A stretch of 7,793 nt of DNA from Akkermansia muciniphila (GTDB lineage: Bacteria; Verrucomicrobiota; Verrucomicrobiia; Verrucomicrobiales; Akkermansiaceae), in the NCBI GenBank assembly GCA_943324575.2, contig CALPMD020000051.1, positions 1-7,793 on the forward strand, given 5' to 3'. Below are positions 1 through 7,293 of this stretch, piece after piece. The position numbers and the translations under genes are program-made. The notes under the pieces were generated by a model. It worked only from the letters and a program-made list of their open reading frames with translations, ran no database searches and was not told the DNA's origin. How positions within the stretch are numbered: the stretch's first letter is position 1; each line of letters begins with the position of its first letter.

Positions 1-1362
1 GAGCTGCTCTTTGCTGAGCCACCCTTTCTCGAGCACCAGACTGTAGATGCTGGCGCCAGAGCTCAGCGCTTCTTTGGCGATGGCGGCGCCGCGCTCATAG
101 CCGAGGACGGGGTTGAGCGCGGTGACGAGGCCGATGGAATTTTGGACATAGCCGAGGCAGCGTTCGCGGTCGGCCTCGATGCCGGTAACGCAGCGGGTGT
201 GCAAGGCGATGGCCGCATTGTGCAGCAGGGTGAGACCGAAGAAGAGATTGAAGGCGATGATCGGCTCAGCCATGTTGAGCTCCAGTTCGCTAGCCTCGGC
301 CGCCATGGCGATGGTGACGTCAGCACCGATGATTTGGTAGCACACTTGGCTGACCATTTCCGGGATGACGGGGTTGACCTTGCCGGGCATGATGGAAGAG
401 CCGGGTTGCACAGCTGGCAGCCGGATTTCGCCAAGGCCGCAGCGCGGGCCTGACGACAACCAGCGGAGATCGTTGCAGACTTTCGACAGTTGGACCGCTG
501 CGGTTTTCATCGCACCACTCATCAACGCGAACGAGCTGCTATCTTGGGTCGATTCAACGAGATTTTCGGCCAGGCGCACGGGTAACCCACTCACCTCGGC
601 TAGGTGCCGGGTGCAACGTTGGGCGTATCCCGGCGGGGTATTGATGCCAGTACCGACGGCGGTGGCTCCCATATTGATTTCGAGGAGTTCCTCGGCTGCA
701 CGCTCCAAGTGGCGGACGCCATCGCCGATCATGACGGCGTACGCGCCGAACTCTTGGCCGAGAGTGATCGGCACGGCGTCCTGATTTTCCGTGCGGCCCA
801 TTTTCAAGATGTCGGCAAACTCAGCCGCTTTGGCCGCGAGGCTTGCCTGCAGCCCGCGCAGGGCGGAGGTGACGTCACGCACCGTGAGAATAACGCCGAG
901 CTTGATCGCCGTGGGATAAACGTCGTTGGTGGATTGGGAGCAATTGACGTCATCGATAGGATGCAGGAATTCGTATTGGCCCTTGCGATGGCCGAGAATC
1001 TCAAGGGCACGATTGGCGATCACCTCGTTGGCATTCATGTTGGTCGAGGTGCCAGCGCCGCCTTGGATCATGTCGATGGTGAAGTGCGCGTGCCACTGAC
1101 CCGCAATGATTTCGTCGCAGGCTGCAAGGATCGCGTCAGCGCGGTCGGGCAACAGCACGCCCAGTTCTCGGTTCGTGCTGGCGGCCGCTTTTTTGACGTA
1201 GGCCAGACTGCACACCAAGTGTCCGAAGTGATTGAGGGGAATTCCAGAAATCGGGAAATTCTCCATTCCACGCAGCGTTTGAACGCCGTAGTAAGCGCTA
1301 TCCGGCAGCTCGCGCTCACCCAGCGAATCGTGCTCTTTACGCGATGGAGCGTTGAAAATCAC
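1..1362 (-). CDS. aspA: Aspartate ammonia-lyase (aspartase), C-terminus cut by window edge
   Basis: This frame is open from a GTG at 1362 to base 1 (454 codons). The family is usually about 470-480 residues, so roughly 20 C-terminal residues lie outside. The enzyme reversibly deaminates L-aspartate to fumarate and ammonia in the cytoplasm as a homotetramer. Seen: QGGAGTSTNMN (about 100-110), SQSTND (142-147), KMGRTENQDAVP (187-198) and the superfamily signature GSSIMPGKVNP (321-331), with the likely catalytic serine at 322 and Lys328/Asn330 behind it. QGGAGTS and LPAVQPGSS favour aspartase over class II fumarase, which has QTGSGTQ. By alignment to Bacillus AspB numbering, the position after Thr191 is Glu, where AspB has His and E. 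coli AspA has Gln. The GTG is chosen because an in-frame TAA lies four codons upstream, the N-terminus aligns well there, and the next ATG (codon 33) would cut off conserved sequence. No Shine-Dalgarno sits at normal spacing. Confidence 0.93.
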   Translation of the reverse strand, partial: MIFNAPSRKEHDSLGERELPDSAYYGVQTLRGMENFPISGIPLNHFGHLVCSLAYVKKAAASTNRELGVLLPDRADAILAACDEIIAGQWHAHFTIDMIQGGAGTSTNMNANEVIANRALEILGHRKGQYEFLHPIDDVNCSQSTNDVYPTAIKLGVILTVRDVTSALRGLQASLAAKAAEFADILKMGRTENQDAVPITLGQEFGAYAVMIGDGVRHLERAAEELLEINMGATAVGTGINTPPGYAQRCTRHLAEVSGLPVRLAENLVESTQDSSSFALMSGAMKTAAVQLSKVCNDLRWLSSGPRCGLGEIRLPAVQPGSSIMPGKVNPVIPEMVSQVCYQIIGADVTIAMAAEASELELNMAEPIIAFNLFFGLTLLHNAAIALHTRCVTGIEADRERCLGYVQNSIGLVTALNPVLGYERGAAIAKEALSSGASIYSLVLEKGWLSKEQL

Positions 1363-1402
1363 ACTTATAACTTAACACAGAAGTGGCGAACGAATAGAAA
1401 AG

Positions 1403-1410
1403 CCCTCCTT
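1403..1410 (-). promoter_or_regulatory. Orphan Shine-Dalgarno-like AAGGAGGG upstream of aspA
   Basis: The minus strand reads AAGGAGGG here, a near-perfect match to the anti-Shine-Dalgarno end of 16S rRNA. It lies about 40 bases before the GTG of the aspartase gene, too far for a normal ribosome binding site. No ATG, GTG or TTG follows at 5-12 bases. An ATT at the right distance opens only a seven-codon frame ending in TAA, in the same phase as the aspartase. It may be chance, a ribosome standby site, or part of a tiny leader; the sequence does not decide. Confidence 0.35.
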
Positions 1411-1416
1411 TCAATC

Positions 1417-1451
1417 AAAAAAACCACCACGGACAAACCGGGGTGGTTTTT
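1417..1451 (-). terminator. Rho-independent terminator at the end of the atp operon
   Basis: On the minus strand AAAAACCACC (1451-1442) pairs with GGTGGTTTTT (1428-1419). The stem continues through an A-G mismatch with CGG/CCG (1440-1438 with 1432-1430), leaving a five-base loop. The 3' arm runs into seven T residues (1423-1417). It begins 24 bases after the atpC stop codon and 54 bases before the aspartase start, so it fits as the end of the atp transcript. The plus-strand reading also ends in five T residues, so it may work both ways, but no plus-strand gene uses it here. Confidence 0.9.
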
Positions 1452-1475
1452 CAGAAAACTAGATGAGCGAACAAA

Positions 1476-1889
1476 TCAGCGCAGGCTCTTCCGCTTAAAG
1501 TTAAGCGCTGCCATGGATTTGGAAATGACACCTTGAAGATAGGCCACCTCTTCTGAATCGAGATTGTGGTCGATCGTCGAGAGCTTGACTTTAGCGCGCT
1601 GGATCGCGGCTTCGACCTGCGCCTCGTCGATCTCGGCTTCGCCAAGGGCGCTGTCCGTCAGGACGACCACCTTGGTTTGGGTGACTTCTGCGAATCCCGA
1701 GCCAATGGCAAGCGTCTCCACTTGGCCGTTGTAAAGGTAGCGCAGTTCGCCGGGTTGAAGAGCGGTCACGAGACCGGCGTGAGAGGGCAAGATGCCCATT
1801 TCACCGTCTGCTCCCGGCAGATAGACGTTGTCCACGGTATCCGAAAAGATTTTTTTCTCGGGAGTGACGATATCGAGTTGGAGAGCCAT
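1476..1889 (-). CDS. atpC: F1Fo ATP synthase subunit epsilon
   Basis: Epsilon is part of the central stalk of F1. It binds gamma and the c-ring, and its C-terminal helices can swing up to inhibit ATP hydrolysis. The product is 137 residues, close to the 139 of E. coli. The N-terminal beta-sandwich (about 1-84) carries the family motif GILPSHAGLVTAL (32-44) followed by PGELRYL. The C-terminal helical hairpin (about 87-133) is complete and ends in a basic FKRKSLR tail. I do not see the I/L-D-x-x-R-A nucleotide-binding motif described for Bacillus epsilon. It is the last gene of the operon, 50 bases after atpD and 24 bases before the terminator stem. The ATG has no purine-rich Shine-Dalgarno; the bases before it read TTTACCACGCCT. 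Confidence 0.97.
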   Translation of the reverse strand: MALQLDIVTPEKKIFSDTVDNVYLPGADGEMGILPSHAGLVTALQPGELRYLYNGQVETLAIGSGFAEVTQTKVVVLTDSALGEAEIDEAQVEAAIQRAKVKLSTIDHNLDSEEVAYLQGVISKSMAALNFKRKSLR

Positions 1890-1939
1890 AGGCGTGGTAA
1901 ATACTGAAAAGCTGAAAGCAGAGATTCAGCAGACTCAGG

Positions 1940-3427
<1,488 letters not shown>

Positions 3428-3461
3428 TTACAGTTATTAAAATATAAATTCAGGCTTTGGA

Positions 3462-4307
3462 TCACTCCATCGCCTTCATCGCCGTGGTGATTTCGAGAAG
3501 CTCCGAAGTGATGGCACCTTGGCGAAGCTTGTTGTATTCGAGCGTGAGCTCTTTGATGAACTTCTTCGCATTGTCGGTTGCCGCTTTCATGGCGACCATA
3601 CGTGCGGAGTGCTCCGAAGCGCGGGCCTCGACGAGGGCTTGGAACACCTGGAAGTTGATGTAGAGCGGGAGAATCGCGCTCAACACATCCGCAGGCGATG
3701 GCTCGAAGAGAAAATCGTTAGTCGCGGTCACATCGCTATACTCAGTGGGGGTGACCACTGGCAGAAGTTGGACCACTTCCGGCACCTGCGTCATGGTATT
3801 CACAAAGCGGGTATACGCCACGGAAACCTTGTCGTAATTGCCAGCGATGAACTCTTTGGAAAGGAGGGTCGCGATCGCGCGAGCATCTCCAAATGGGACC
3901 GGATCCTTCACCGAGAAGTCGGCGACGATCTTACGCCCCAGCTTTTCCATCATGATGCGGAACTTGCGACCGACGGTCACATAGTCGGCATCCGCCGAAA
4001 CCTGACCGCGAATGGCACGAGCCAAGTTGGTGTTGATCGGTCCGCAGAGACCTTTGTCGGTGGAGATCACCAAGACCAGTTCGCGGCTGCCCGTGCGCTT
4101 ATCGAGCAGCACGTGAGTTGCCTCGCTGAAGCCCTCGCTGATGTCTTGAAGGACACCGTTGAGCTGTTTGGAATAATCACGACCCGCCAGAGCTTGGTCC
4201 TGAGCCTTCTTCATCTTGGCTGCAGCGACAAGCTGCATCGCGCGAGTGATCTGCGCGGTGTTTTTAACCGACTTGATGCGTCGACGGATGTCGCGAAGGT
4301 TGGCCAT
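3462..4307 (-). CDS. atpG: F1Fo ATP synthase subunit gamma
   Basis: Gamma is the central rotor shaft that couples c-ring rotation to the catalytic head. The product is 281 residues (E. coli 287). The N-terminal helix carries the conserved opening ANLRDIRRRIKSVKNTAQIT (2-21) and AMQLVAAAKMKKAQ (23-36). The central Rossmann-like domain has STDKGLCGPINTN (82-94). The C-terminal helix carries SEHSARMVAMKAATDNA (231-247), LEYNKLRQGAIT and SELLEITTAMKAME at the end. No chloroplast-type regulatory cysteine insertion is present. It is separated from atpA by 88 bases, the largest gap in the operon, which holds an RNA hairpin, and from atpD by 58 bases. The ATG is preceded by CCCACCCCATCTACC, with no Shine-Dalgarno. 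Confidence 0.97.
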   Translation of the reverse strand: MANLRDIRRRIKSVKNTAQITRAMQLVAAAKMKKAQDQALAGRDYSKQLNGVLQDISEGFSEATHVLLDKRTGSRELVLVISTDKGLCGPINTNLARAIRGQVSADADYVTVGRKFRIMMEKLGRKIVADFSVKDPVPFGDARAIATLLSKEFIAGNYDKVSVAYTRFVNTMTQVPEVVQLLPVVTPTEYSDVTATNDFLFEPSPADVLSAILPLYINFQVFQALVEARASEHSARMVAMKAATDNAKKFIKELTLEYNKLRQGAITSELLEITTAMKAME

Positions 4308-4324
4308 GGTAGATGGGGTGGGTT

Positions 4325-4380
4325 GTTATCGGTTAGAGGTTATTGGCGCGGAATCATTTCCAACTCCTCCAACCGCTAAC
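4325..4380 (-). promoter_or_regulatory. Long hairpin in the atpA-atpG intercistronic gap
   Basis: On the minus strand GTTAGCGGTTGGAGG (4380-4366) pairs with CCTCTAACCGATAAC (4339-4325). This gives a 15-position stem with one G-A mismatch and one G-U wobble. Inside it, past a small internal loop, GTTGG (4364-4360) pairs with CCAAT (4346-4342), closing a 13-base loop. No T run follows, so it is not an intrinsic terminator. It begins 15 bases after the atpA stop and ends 17 bases before the atpG start. An mRNA processing, stability or translation-tuning element is the likeliest role, inferred from position and shape only. Confidence 0.6.
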
Positions 4381-4395
4381 GTCTAACGAAATTGA

Positions 4396-5937
4396 TTATT
4401 TCCAGGATTTCTTGAAGTCTTCGATGCCTTGTTTGACAGCATCGACCATCGTCGCGTCCTTTTTAAGGTCCGGCTTTTCATTGCGGATCTTGTCGAGGAG
4501 TTCGCCCTTGCGGGTGTTGAAGAAATCACCAAGTCCGTATTGGAAGCGCTTCACGTCGGCGACGGCAACGTCGTCGAAGTAACCGTTCTGCATCGCAAAG
4601 AGGTAGATGGACTCCATCTCCATGGCCAGCGGGCTGTATTGGTTTTGCTTGAAGAGCTCAACGATCCGGGCACCGCGATCGAGCTTCTTCTTGGTGGAAG
4701 CGTCGAGGTCGGAACCGAACTGGGCGAAGGCTTGAAGCTCGCGATACTGGGCGAGGTCGAGCTTGGTGGTACCAGCGACCGACTTGATCGTCTTGGTTTG
4801 GCAAGCGGAGCCCACGCGGGACACCGAAAGACCAACGGAAATCGCAGGGCGGATGCCTTGATAGAAAAGGTCGGTTTCCAAGTAGATCTGACCGTCGGTG
4901 ATCGAGATCACGTTGGTCGGGATGTAAGCGGAGACGTCGCCAGCTTGAGTTTCGATGATCGGCAGCGCGGTGAGCGAACCACCACCGGCAGCTTCGGAAA
5001 GACGAGCGGAACGCTCGAGCAAGCGGGAGTGGAGATAGAACACGTCACCTGGATAAGCTTCGCGGCCGGATGGGCGGCGGAGAATCAGCGACACTTGGCG
5101 ATAAGCAACCGCGTGCTTGGAAAGGTCATCAAACACGATCAAGCAGTCCTTGCCCTGATCCATGAAATACTCGGCGATGGCGCAACCTGCGTACGGAGCG
5201 AGGTACTGCATGGCAGCGGCGTCCGAAGCGGAAGCGGAAACGATGGTGGTGTATTCCATCGCACCGGCGTCTTCGAGAATCTTTTGGATCCGTGCGACGT
5301 TGGAAAGCTTCTGGCCGATGGCGACGTAGATGCAATACATCGGCTTGTGGTTCTGAAGTTTGCCGTTTTCCGCTGCCTTGTTTTGCTGGGCTTGGGAAAT
5401 GATGGTGTCCACCGCGATGGTGGTCTTGCCCGTGGCACGGTCACCAATGATCAACTCGCGCTGACCACGGCCGACAGGGATCATCGCGTCGATCGACATG
5501 ATGCCCGTTTGGACCGGAACGGAAACGGATTTGCGCTTGATGATACCCGGCGCGATTTTCTCCATCGGATAATATGCGGCAGGGGTGATGTCACCTTTGC
5601 CGTCGATGGCAGCTCCCAGAGCGTTGACCACACGGCCGAGAACCGCTTCGCCGACAGGGACGGAGAGCAGCTTGCCCGTCGTCCGGCACTCGGCGCCTTC
5701 TTTGACTGCGGCATAATTGCCGAGCAACACGACACCGACTTCACCTTCTTCAAGGTTGAGAGCCATGCCGGTCACGCCACCACCGAATTCGATCATCTCA
5801 TTGAGCATGACGTCGGAGAGACCTTCAACCTTGGCAACACCGTCGCCGACTTGGCGGACAGTGCCGACGTTTGTTTTTTCGACTGACGCGGTGATGCCCG
5901 CGATCTGTTGTTCGAGTTCTTGGAGGATGCTGCTCAT
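4396..5937 (-). CDS. atpA: F1Fo ATP synthase subunit alpha
   Basis: Alpha alternates with beta in the F1 hexamer. It holds the non-catalytic nucleotide sites and supplies an arginine finger to the catalytic ones. The product is 513 residues, the same length as E. coli alpha. Seen: an N-terminal helix that docks delta in this family (1-20), Walker A GDRATGKT (165-172), Walker B LIVFDDLS (266-273), [20 protein letters not shown] (287-306), and the signature [14 protein letters not shown] (364-377) with the arginine finger at about 374. The C-terminal helical domain is complete and ends DFKKSWK. It lies 50 bases after atpH and 88 before atpG. The start codon aligns with family members, but the upstream bases (AGCAAACTTTTCTT) contain no Shine-Dalgarno. 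No missing catalytic residue was seen. Confidence 0.98.
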   Translation of the reverse strand: MSSILQELEQQIAGITASVEKTNVGTVRQVGDGVAKVEGLSDVMLNEMIEFGGGVTGMALNLEEGEVGVVLLGNYAAVKEGAECRTTGKLLSVPVGEAVLGRVVNALGAAIDGKGDITPAAYYPMEKIAPGIIKRKSVSVPVQTGIMSIDAMIPVGRGQRELIIGDRATGKTTIAVDTIISQAQQNKAAENGKLQNHKPMYCIYVAIGQKLSNVARIQKILEDAGAMEYTTIVSASASDAAAMQYLAPYAGCAIAEYFMDQGKDCLIVFDDLSKHAVAYRQVSLILRRPSGREAYPGDVFYLHSRLLERSARLSEAAGGGSLTALPIIETQAGDVSAYIPTNVISITDGQIYLETDLFYQGIRPAISVGLSVSRVGSACQTKTIKSVAGTTKLDLAQYRELQAFAQFGSDLDASTKKKLDRGARIVELFKQNQYSPLAMEMESIYLFAMQNGYFDDVAVADVKRFQYGLGDFFNTRKGELLDKIRNEKPDLKKDATMVDAVKQGIEDFKKSWK

Positions 5938-5987
5938 AAGAAAAGTTTGCTAGGATTCAGTGTTCGGTTTTCAGCAATATGAAAAAA

Positions 5988-6380
5988 TTAGAAAGCGTTC
6001 GCGAGGCGTTCGAGGCGACCTTGGACGGAGCCGTCGAACACGTCATTGCCCACGCGGATGCGCAGGCCTCCCAAAAGCGCGGGAGTGATTTGGTATTGGA
6101 CCACCAAGTCAGGGCCATATTGTTTCGCCAGACCGGCGACTACGCGCTGGCGGGTGGATTCGTCGACTTCCACGGCGCTCTCGACCGTCACCTTGCGAGC
6201 TTCAAGCTCCAGGCGGGTCAGGCGTTGAAGCGCCATGAGCACGGCGCGATAGTCGCGCGGCTTTGACTCGATCAATCGAGCGATCACCGTGCGCAACTTC
6301 GACTCATCCAAGCGGCCAGCGGTCTGGCAGAGCCCGAACAGGCGGCGTGCCGTAGCGGCTGCGACTTTAGAAATCTTCAT
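5988..6380 (-). CDS. atpH: F1Fo ATP synthase subunit delta, shortened N-terminal domain
   Basis: Delta (OSCP) caps the F1 head and joins it to the b stalk. The product is only 130 residues; the family is usually about 175-180. The C-terminal part is normal: beta strands around LEARKVTVESAVEV (59-72) and the signature PALLGGLRIRVG (100-111) followed by DGSVQGRLERL (116-126). The loss is in the N-terminal helical bundle: after the opening helix ATARRLFGLC (9-18) the sequence goes almost directly to KPRDYRAVLMALQRL (40-54). About 50 residues seem to be absent. Upstream space cannot hide them, because atpF stops only 29 bases before. There is no frameshift sign and the reading frame is clean, so this looks like a real short form. 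The ATG is preceded by CTTTTCTCTTTATCGCC, with no Shine-Dalgarno. Confidence 0.93.
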   Translation of the reverse strand: MKISKVAAATARRLFGLCQTAGRLDESKLRTVIARLIESKPRDYRAVLMALQRLTRLELEARKVTVESAVEVDESTRQRVVAGLAKQYGPDLVVQYQITPALLGGLRIRVGNDVFDGSVQGRLERLANAF

Positions 6381-6409
6381 GGCGATAAAGAGAAAAGGAA
6401 ATAGAGAGA

Positions 6410-6946
6410 TCAGCCTTCGACCTTGGCGAGAGCATCTTCGTTGATGCGATTCTGATCTTCCGAAGTCAGAATCTTGCCGGTGACCTGCGTGGTCGTCGCT
6501 GCGACGAGGCGGCCGAACTCGCGCTTGAGCTCGGTGCTAAGGCGCTCGCGGTCTGCCTTGGCAGCGGCTTCGGCCTTGGAAAGAATGAGTTGAGCTTGGG
6601 AAATCGCCTCTTGGGATTTCTGTTCGCTGAATGCGTGGGCGCCTTCTTTGGCCTCATTGATCAGGCGCACGGCCTCGTCGTTGGCCTTCGCGATCGCCGC
6701 GGCAGTCGTTGCCTCGGATTCGGCGAGCTGGCGCTCGATGCGCTTCAGCTTTTCTTCGCCCTCGGCGATGCGGGTTTTGCGTTGTTCGAGCATCGCTTGG
6801 ATCGGACCAAAGGCGAAGATTCGAAGAACAATGATCACCAAAACAAAATTCACCAACTGCGCGATGAAAAAGGGCAGGTTGAATCCAAAGGTCTTTTGAA
6901 TCGTTTCAAAAGTTCCGGCTTGGGCTTCTGCTAAAATGGAGATCAT
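6410..6946 (-). CDS. atpF: F1Fo ATP synthase subunit b
   Basis: Subunit b forms the peripheral stalk, anchoring delta and the F1 head to subunit a in the membrane. The product is 178 residues. A short N-terminal stretch is followed by one membrane helix (about 24-45, LPFFIAQLVNFVLVIIVLRI) and the usual FGPIQAMLEQRKTRI junction (46-60). After that comes a long, charged, Ala- and Glu-rich coiled coil to about residue 145, and a C-terminal delta-binding end. A single b gene is present, with no b-prime copy, as in most non-photosynthetic bacteria. It lies 81 bases after atpE, across a stable hairpin, and 29 bases before atpH. The ATG is preceded by AATTCACTTTTTCC, with no Shine-Dalgarno. The short hydrophobic start MISILAEAQ is too short and too close to the helix to call a cleaved signal. 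Confidence 0.95.
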   Translation of the reverse strand: MISILAEAQAGTFETIQKTFGFNLPFFIAQLVNFVLVIIVLRIFAFGPIQAMLEQRKTRIAEGEEKLKRIERQLAESEATTAAAIAKANDEAVRLINEAKEGAHAFSEQKSQEAISQAQLILSKAEAAAKADRERLSTELKREFGRLVAATTTQVTGKILTSEDQNRINEDALAKVEG

Positions 6947-6989
6947 GGAAAAAGTGAATTAAAAAGGATCGAATGAGAAAATGAGAAAT

Positions 6990-7019
6990 AACGCGCAGGG
7001 CCACGAATGACCCTGCACG
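6990..7019 (-). promoter_or_regulatory. Stable hairpin between atpE and atpF (possible attenuator or mRNA stabiliser)
   Basis: On the minus strand CGTGCAGGGTC (7018-7008) pairs with GGCCCTGCGCG (7001-6991). All 11 positions pair, with two G-U wobbles, and a further G-U at 7019/6990 makes a 12-pair stem. The loop is ATTCGT. The stem begins 8 bases after the atpE stop codon. It is followed by TTATTTCTCATTTTCTC, which is pyrimidine-rich but lacks an unbroken T run, so it would be at best a partial terminator. Because c is needed in about ten copies per complex, a structure here that ends some transcripts or protects the atpE 3' end would make sense. That role is inference. Confidence 0.65.
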
Positions 7020-7027
7020 CAACAAGA

Positions 7028-7219
7028 TTACTTCACAGCGAAGGCCGAAAGGATGAACACACCTTCGATCAGAGCGGCGAGGATGATGGAAAGAACCAAG
7101 ATCGGAGTGGCAGCACCTGGGTTACGGCCAGTGGCTTCAGCAGCCTTGGAGCCGAGGATGCCAATGCCGAGAGCTGCACCGATGGCTGCGAGAGCAACGT
7201 GGAATAGTGGAAGTGTCAT
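7028..7219 (-). CDS. atpE: F1Fo ATP synthase subunit c (proton ring)
   Basis: Subunit c forms the rotating proton ring in the membrane. From the ATG at 7219 it has 63 residues: helix 1 (about 3-27) with the glycine-rich AAIGAALGIGILG close to E. coli c, polar loop GRNP (31-34), and helix 2 (about 37-60) with the proton-carrying Glu52 in ALIEG. The Arg-to-Glu spacing of 20 is canonical. A sodium site is unlikely, since Ile replaces the helix-1 Gln of Na+ rings and Gly follows the Glu. An in-frame ATG at 7270 would add 17 residues rich in Thr and Asn. I prefer 7219 because MTLPLF matches a normal N-terminus, and the helix ends are then shortened about equally on the periplasmic side. The choice is uncertain, as neither ATG has a Shine-Dalgarno. 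Confidence 0.9.
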   Translation of the reverse strand: MTLPLFHVALAAIGAALGIGILGSKAAEATGRNPGAATPILVLSIILAALIEGVFILSAFAVK

Positions 7220-7252
7220 AGTCGTAGTATTTGTATTTGTTGTTTCCGTAGC
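7220..7252 (-). promoter_or_regulatory. A/C-rich unstructured leader before atpE
   Basis: The minus strand just before the preferred atpE ATG reads ACGGAAACAACAAATACAAA (7252-7233) and then TACTACGACT. It is dominated by A and C, contains the direct hexamer repeat ACAAAT, and has almost no capacity to fold. Leaders of this kind can raise translation without a Shine-Dalgarno. The other atp starts are preceded by C/T-rich sequence instead. If translation really begins at 7270 this stretch is coding, so the call depends on the start choice. Confidence 0.35.
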
Positions 7253-7293
7253 CCCCACGGTCATTGCCATGGTCAGACTCGCGAAAGGGTGAC

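Noticed and set aside
63..1319. Several short minus-strand frames (for example 63-434, 804-1010, 1068-1319) that suggest a broken gene
   Set aside because: They are in other frames. The correct minus-strand frame is open without interruption from 1362 to base 1 and encodes a conserved aspartase, so there is no pseudogene here.
1365..1370. TATAAG on the minus strand just before the aspA GTG as a -10 box
   Set aside because: Transcription would begin inside the coding region, downstream of the GTG, and no -35-like hexamer lies at 16-18 bases. A TTGATT/TATTCG pair further upstream is also too poor to call.
1911..1930. Small inverted repeat GCTGAA/TTCAGC in the atpD-atpC gap
   Set aside because: Six pairs around an eight-base loop, mostly A-T, with no T run; this is easily found by chance.
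4429..5886. Long open frame on the plus strand (about 485 codons) opposite atpA, with similar ones at 2093-3490 opposite atpD and 604-1536 opposite aspA
   Set aside because: They mirror strongly conserved genes on the other strand, have no recognisable domains, and arise naturally from biased third-codon positions in GC-rich coding DNA.
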